This document shows, in pieces, positions 24,541-27,963 of a stretch of DNA of 27,963 nucleotides (within the stretch, counting starts at the first letter, position 1; each line of letters opens with the position of its first letter). The notes beneath the pieces are model-generated. The model was not told the origin of the DNA, ran no database searches, and saw nothing but the letters and a program-made list of their open reading frames with translations. The stretch spans positions 1-27,963 of the forward strand of contig CAUJFT010000255.1 of the NCBI GenBank assembly GCA_963169475.1. The letters are read 5' to 3'. This DNA comes from Bacteroidota bacterium. GTDB lineage: Bacteria > Bacteroidota > Bacteroidia > J057. Position numbers and translations under genes: made by a program.

Positions 24541-25857
24541 TTAAAATAATACGTTTAGCCCCGTTCTGAAATTTGCATTTCTTACCCCTTTAAAAGAAAA
24601 GAAACCGGTTACATTATCCGTTGCGAAGAATACTTGGAAAGGACCTCCTTTAATAGAAGTATTGATACCAATATTTCCAAATCGCTTGTTTCTGTATCCT
24701 AATCCTAATCCAAATGTGAACCATTCTTTGACGGATACGTTTCCGCTTAATAATAATCCGGGATTAAACTTGCCGGCGAGTTTTTCTCCATAGAAAAGAG
24801 CACCTACGCTTAGCGGTTTGGCAACTCTGTAAGTTCCGCTGAGGTAGAAGCGAGTGGGTAAAGAGGTAGTATAGGCTTCTCTCTTTAAGTCTTTGAAATT
24901 AAAAACCTTACGGAGACTATCAGTAATTGAACCAAAGTTTACAAAGGAGGAATCTATCAGTTGGTCAAAATGAATTCCGTCATAGGTGTAAGTACCTTGT
25001 GAAATATATTCTTTGGTGTTTTCAGCCCATTTTATTCTTCCTATGTCAAGTATACTTGCGGATACAGTAAATTTTTCATTGATTTTGTACTGCGCACCAA
25101 GGTCAAGCCCAAAGCCGGTATTCTGGGAAAATGGGCGGAGATTATTCAGGTCAAATTCAAGACTGTCTGCCGTTTCTCCTTGAAAAACATTACTAGATTG
25201 AAGGGCGTAATCAGATTGAAGCGTAAGTTGGTAAAATTCCGGGTCTGTAAAAAGGCTGATTTCTCTTTGCTTTTGAGAAGTAGAAATATCAGCTAATCCC
25301 ATGAGGTATTTTACCCTCCCCCCTACAGAGAGCTTCTCGTCTTCCAAAAACCGATAAGCTGCACCCACTCCTATTTCAGAATATATAGTAAATCCAATTT
25401 CTGGTGCAAGGTTTACTTTTTGATTAATATAGGCTTCGTTACCATTTACGAGTAGTCCAAGAAGATTTTTGTCGTAGCCAAAATAGGTCTGTGCTTTAAC
25501 CCCAGAGGTTACGCTTATTTGGAGGTTTTTAACCCGAACCCCAATTAGCAACGGGTCCACATTGATGTGTCCTGCAACAAAATTATTGTTTTTTAATTGA
25601 TTTACGGCGTTTCCTAAATCTAATATCATGGAGTCTCCTTCGGATTGGAGGATATTTTTAATCGAAAAGCTGGAGTTTGTATAGTTAAAGTAAGTAGAAG
25701 GTAGAGAAATCGCTACTTTTTTATCCATGAAAAAGGCAGGATTAGTGAGATTAGATTGCCATACCTTATCCATAAAATGCAAACCTAGTTCTTGTTGTGC
25801 ATGAAGTGGAATCCCTCTTAACAATAGCAGCAGGAGTATAAGGTTTATTTTTTTCAT
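24541..25857 (-). CDS. DUF5723-type outer-membrane beta-barrel protein
   Basis: A 438-residue exported protein. A signal peptide covers residues 1-20 (MKKINLILLL... ending LHAQ). After it comes LHFMDKVWQSNLTNPAFF, the opening typical of PorP/DUF5723-type proteins of Bacteroidota, then repeated barrel strands such as IGVGAAYRF, VGGRVKYLMGL and FTFGLGLGYRN. It ends FRTGLNVLF with a terminal Phe. The function of the family is not established; many relatives are linked to surface structures or gliding/T9SS biology. It stands alone on the minus strand and is divergent from the CotH gene across about 700 bases. Confidence 0.8.
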   Translation of the reverse strand: MKKINLILLLLLLRGIPLHAQQELGLHFMDKVWQSNLTNPAFFMDKKVAISLPSTYFNYTNSSFSIKNILQSEGDSMILDLGNAVNQLKNNNFVAGHINVDPLLIGVRVKNLQISVTSGVKAQTYFGYDKNLLGLLVNGNEAYINQKVNLAPEIGFTIYSEIGVGAAYRFLEDEKLSVGGRVKYLMGLADISTSQKQREISLFTDPEFYQLTLQSDYALQSSNVFQGETADSLEFDLNNLRPFSQNTGFGLDLGAQYKINEKFTVSASILDIGRIKWAENTKEYISQGTYTYDGIHFDQLIDSSFVNFGSITDSLRKVFNFKDLKREAYTTSLPTRFYLSGTYRVAKPLSVGALFYGEKLAGKFNPGLLLSGNVSVKEWFTFGLGLGYRNKRFGNIGINTSIKGGPFQVFFATDNVTGFFSFKGVRNANFRTGLNVLF

Positions 25858-26051
25858 TTTCTGTAACTATTTAACGTAATTAATATTAATTTTAGATGAT
25901 GATGAATGTTAAAAGATTAATTTCTGGAACCAAGTAATCCTCCCATTTTTTTGTGTAAATTTTGGAACGATTTAACCCGTTTTTTAGAGCTAAGAAAGAA
26001 TAACCATCAAAGATAATTTGTTTGAATATATCAGCATTGATTTTGAGACAA

Positions 26052-26156
26052 TAAGTACAAGTGAGTAAAAAACGAATATCATATTTTATATAAATATTTG
26101 ATAACCAACAACTTTATTCAATTCTATTTTCTTATTTTTTTACTGATAAGTACTTA
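26052..26156. mobile_element. MITE-like palindromic element, copy 2
   Basis: A ~105-bp diverged copy of the element at 3642-3750, in the same orientation. The left end reads TAAGTACAAGTGAGTAAAAA and the right end on the opposite strand TAAGTACTTATCAGTAAAAA. It is bounded by TA on both sides, with unrelated flanks apart from a short similarity (TTGAG) before the left end. The middle is AT-rich and less conserved between the copies. No coding capacity. Confidence 0.55.
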
Positions 26157-26157
26157 G

Positions 26158-26298
26158 CTACCACTTCGGAATATAATACGGCATTTTTGCTTTTAGTTTT
26201 ATACTTTTCATTAGTTCCAATCCCACTTGGCTAAGGATAATATGTCCGGAGCGAATCGCATTTCTGCTTATCTTTAATACAAAGTTAAATATTTTTCT
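26158..26298 (-). pseudogene. Coding-like fragment ending at the palindromic element
   Basis: A minus-strand frame of 46 codons reads SRNAIRSGHIILSQVGLELM and then KSIKLKAKMPYYIPKW before a TAG at 26158-26160, one base outside the element. The only in-frame ATG would leave 17 residues. The natural-looking composition suggests the end of a decayed gene, but the stretch is short and no family was recognised. Confidence 0.25.
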
Positions 26299-26319
26299 TT
26301 ATTTTTCCTTTTTTATATT

Positions 26320-26356
26320 AAAGAGTGATGCTAAAAATTAGCTTTTCTCTTTTTTT
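26320..26356 (+). terminator. Terminator-like hairpin without an upstream gene
   Basis: AAAGAG and GCTAA pair with TTAGC and CTCTTT around a 3-base loop, with a 4x4 internal loop, and a T run follows. No plus-strand gene lies before it, so it may be left from a lost gene or be chance in AT-rich DNA. Confidence 0.3.
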
Positions 26357-26516
26357 GAAATACAAATCATTGATAGTTAATATGTAATGACTGTTGTTTT
26401 TTGAAACGTGCAGTTTTTGGCCGCCCCCTAAACAATTACCAAAAATCAATATTAACTAATCATTAATCAAGGGCAAAAAAAAAATAAAAATTAAACCATT
26501 CTATAATTTCTTTATC

Positions 26517-26524
26517 TAACTTTG
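26517..26524 (+). promoter_or_regulatory. Probable -7 box of the CotH-type gene
   Basis: TAACTTTG matches TAnnTTTG and lies 29 bases before the ATG. No TTG stands at the usual -33 distance, so the upstream half is weak or absent. Confidence 0.45.
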
Positions 26525-26553
26525 CCAACTATTAACTCAAAATACAATCAAAG

Positions 26554-27963
26554 ATGAGCAAAACAAAAGTATTATTATTTATCGGATTATTATTGCTATA
26601 CTTACCGCAAGTAGCGCAAAATCTTCCAGAAGAGGTTCGTATTACCCCTGATGGAAGGATGATTATAACAGGAGATACAAGACCTCAGGGTTTTTATGAC
26701 GACACGATTATTCGAAGAATTGACCTTGTTTTTTCACAGGCTAATTATTGGCAATTGCTTACCCAAAATTATGCTACAAGAACCAATATAATGGCCAAGA
26801 TGCTGGTGGATAGTGTAGAATACGACAGCGTAGGAGTGCATTTCAAGGGGAACACCTCTTACAATATGGCACAAGGGCAGAAAAAATCTTTTGGAATTGA
26901 CATAGATTTTTACCGCCCGTGGCAGGAGGTAATGGGTTACGAAACCCTGAACCTAAATAATGCCTTTGAAGATGCTTCATTTCTTAGAGAATTTCTTTAT
27001 TCTCATTTAATCCGTAAGCATACTACCGGATTACGCTCCTCCTTTGCAAGACTATACCTCAATGGGCAAGACTGGGGATTATATCCCAATATTCAGCAGC
27101 TTAATCAGGACTATCTGAAAGAATGGTTCGTTACCAATAACGGGACTTTATGGCGCGCAGATAAACCCGCCGGAACAGGAGGAGGAGGACCGGGACCCGG
27201 AGGAGGATGGGGAGACGGAACCGCTGCCTTTAATAATTTAGGGACAGATACGACTACTTATAAGCAATATTATACCCTAAAAAAAGCCCATAAAGCCTAT
27301 CCTTGGGACGACCTCGTATTAGATTGCCGTGCGTTAAATACCATTCCTGCTACCAATATGGGAGATTCTATTCAGCATTATTTTGACCTTGATAGAACGC
27401 TTTGGTTTCTTGCTTGTGAAATCCTCTTTACAGACGATGATAGCTATGTTTACAAAGGAAAAATGGATTATTACCACTATTGGGAACCCGAAACAGGAAG
27501 AATGATACCCCTTGAATTTGATGGAAATTCGGCTATATCTCTCCAAGCAGCTACCCAGTGGTCTCCTTTCTATAATGTCTCCAAAGTAAACTACCCACTC
27601 CTCAACAAACTATTAAATGTTCCAGAAATTAGGCAGCGTTATCTTGCTCACGTAAGAACGATAGCAAAAACCTCCCTAGACCCCAATATCGTTAATCCTC
27701 AAATTGATATGTGGAAAGGTTTCATTGATGCTCAAGTACAGAGCGACCCCAAGAAACTCTATTCCTATTCAGCCTTTGGGACTGAGGTTACGGAACTGAA
27801 AAACTTTTTTACTACGCGTTACAATTACATCATGGGTAATACAGAGGTGGCAGAAATTGCCCCTATAATTACAAACCCAGAGTATGCAGTAAATGGACAG
27901 GCGTGGACTTATCCCGCAACAAACGAGCCAGTAAATGTAACTTGTGAGGTAAGCAGCAGCAAC
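26554..27963 (+). CDS. CotH kinase family secreted protein, cut by the window end
   Basis: 470 codons are open from the ATG at 26554 to the last base, so the C-terminus is missing. Residues 1-23 are a signal peptide (MSKTKVLLFIG... ending VAQ). The CotH domain is clear: VGVHFKGNTSYN with KKSFGIDIDF, GYETLNLNNAFEDASFLRE, YLNGQDWGLY, and LDRTLWFLACEILFTDDDSY followed by YKGKMDYYHY and IPLEFDGN, the positions of the kinase-like active site. A Gly-rich loop (GGGGPGPGGGWGDG) sits near residue 210. CotH proteins phosphorylate spore-coat proteins in Bacillus; in Bacteroidota the substrate is unknown. A T9SS sorting domain beyond the window is likely but not visible. Confidence 0.88.
   Translation, partial: MSKTKVLLFIGLLLLYLPQVAQNLPEEVRITPDGRMIITGDTRPQGFYDDTIIRRIDLVFSQANYWQLLTQNYATRTNIMAKMLVDSVEYDSVGVHFKGNTSYNMAQGQKKSFGIDIDFYRPWQEVMGYETLNLNNAFEDASFLREFLYSHLIRKHTTGLRSSFARLYLNGQDWGLYPNIQQLNQDYLKEWFVTNNGTLWRADKPAGTGGGGPGPGGGWGDGTAAFNNLGTDTTTYKQYYTLKKAHKAYPWDDLVLDCRALNTIPATNMGDSIQHYFDLDRTLWFLACEILFTDDDSYVYKGKMDYYHYWEPETGRMIPLEFDGNSAISLQAATQWSPFYNVSKVNYPLLNKLLNVPEIRQRYLAHVRTIAKTSLDPNIVNPQIDMWKGFIDAQVQSDPKKLYSYSAFGTEVTELKNFFTTRYNYIMGNTEVAEIAPIITNPEYAVNGQAWTYPATNEPVNVTCEVSSSN

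Larger units (their letters stand above)
25858..26553. other. Long divergent gap between the DUF5723-type and CotH-type genes
   Basis: 696 bases, very AT-rich. It contains the second palindromic element (26052-26156), a coding-like fragment directly beside it on the minus strand (26158-26298), a terminator-like hairpin (26320-26356) with no gene in front of it, and the CotH promoter near 26517. No promoter consensus was found for the minus-strand gene. Confidence 0.6.

Overview
The window is a piece of a Bacteroidota chromosome. The grounds are consistent but none is a species marker. Two secreted enzymes end in type IX secretion (T9SS) sorting domains. There are DUF5723-type and beta-barrel outer-membrane proteins and a CotH-kinase-type secreted protein. 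Start codons lack Shine-Dalgarno sequences. Several promoters fit the Bacteroidota pattern TTTG/TTG, 20 bp, TAnnTTTG. The class or genus cannot be read from these genes. No rRNA, tRNA, CRISPR array, phage module or intact transposase was seen.

Layout: 127-3305 holds coxB-coxA (cytochrome c oxidase subunits II and I), closed by a perfect 17-bp stem terminator. 3381-3961 is non-coding and carries a ~109-bp palindromic element. A T9SS-secreted PhoD-type phosphatase (minus) faces away from cdsA and a glutamate-type dehydrogenase (plus). A LysE-type exporter (minus) is divergent from a T9SS-secreted endonuclease I (plus). A minus-strand block follows: outer-membrane protein, GT8-like glycosyltransferase, NhaD-type antiporter. 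From 14114 to 23958 everything is on the plus strand: a small Cys-containing envelope protein, a lipoprotein amidohydrolase overlapping an O-antigen-ligase-family protein, pth, hmgA, an SDR plus acyl-CoA-ligase pair, an HExxH-motif membrane protein, and clpS-aat. The last part has two long AT-rich gaps around a DUF5723-type protein (minus) and a CotH-type gene cut by the window end.

How the genes work together: CoxA and CoxB form the core of an aa3-type terminal oxidase. ClpS and Aat are the recognition and tagging parts of the bacterial N-end rule pathway and overlap by one base. The SDR and AMP ligase look like a two-gene lipid or acyl-activation operon. The secreted PhoD phosphatase and secreted nuclease could together release phosphate from extracellular DNA, which is an inference.

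Most of the window is ordinary housekeeping and envelope content, and no complete new multi-gene system stands out. The best leads are: (1) two diverged copies of a TA-bounded, MITE-like element at 3642-3750 and 26052-26156; (2) an NhaD homologue with replacements at positions I remember as conserved in the family; (3) a ~93-residue Lys/Ala/Pro tail on CoxB and a His-rich N-terminus on CoxA; (4) an unassigned membrane protein with a zinc-protease-like HEAMH motif; (5) coding-like relics in the gaps at 24028-24332 and 26158-26298.
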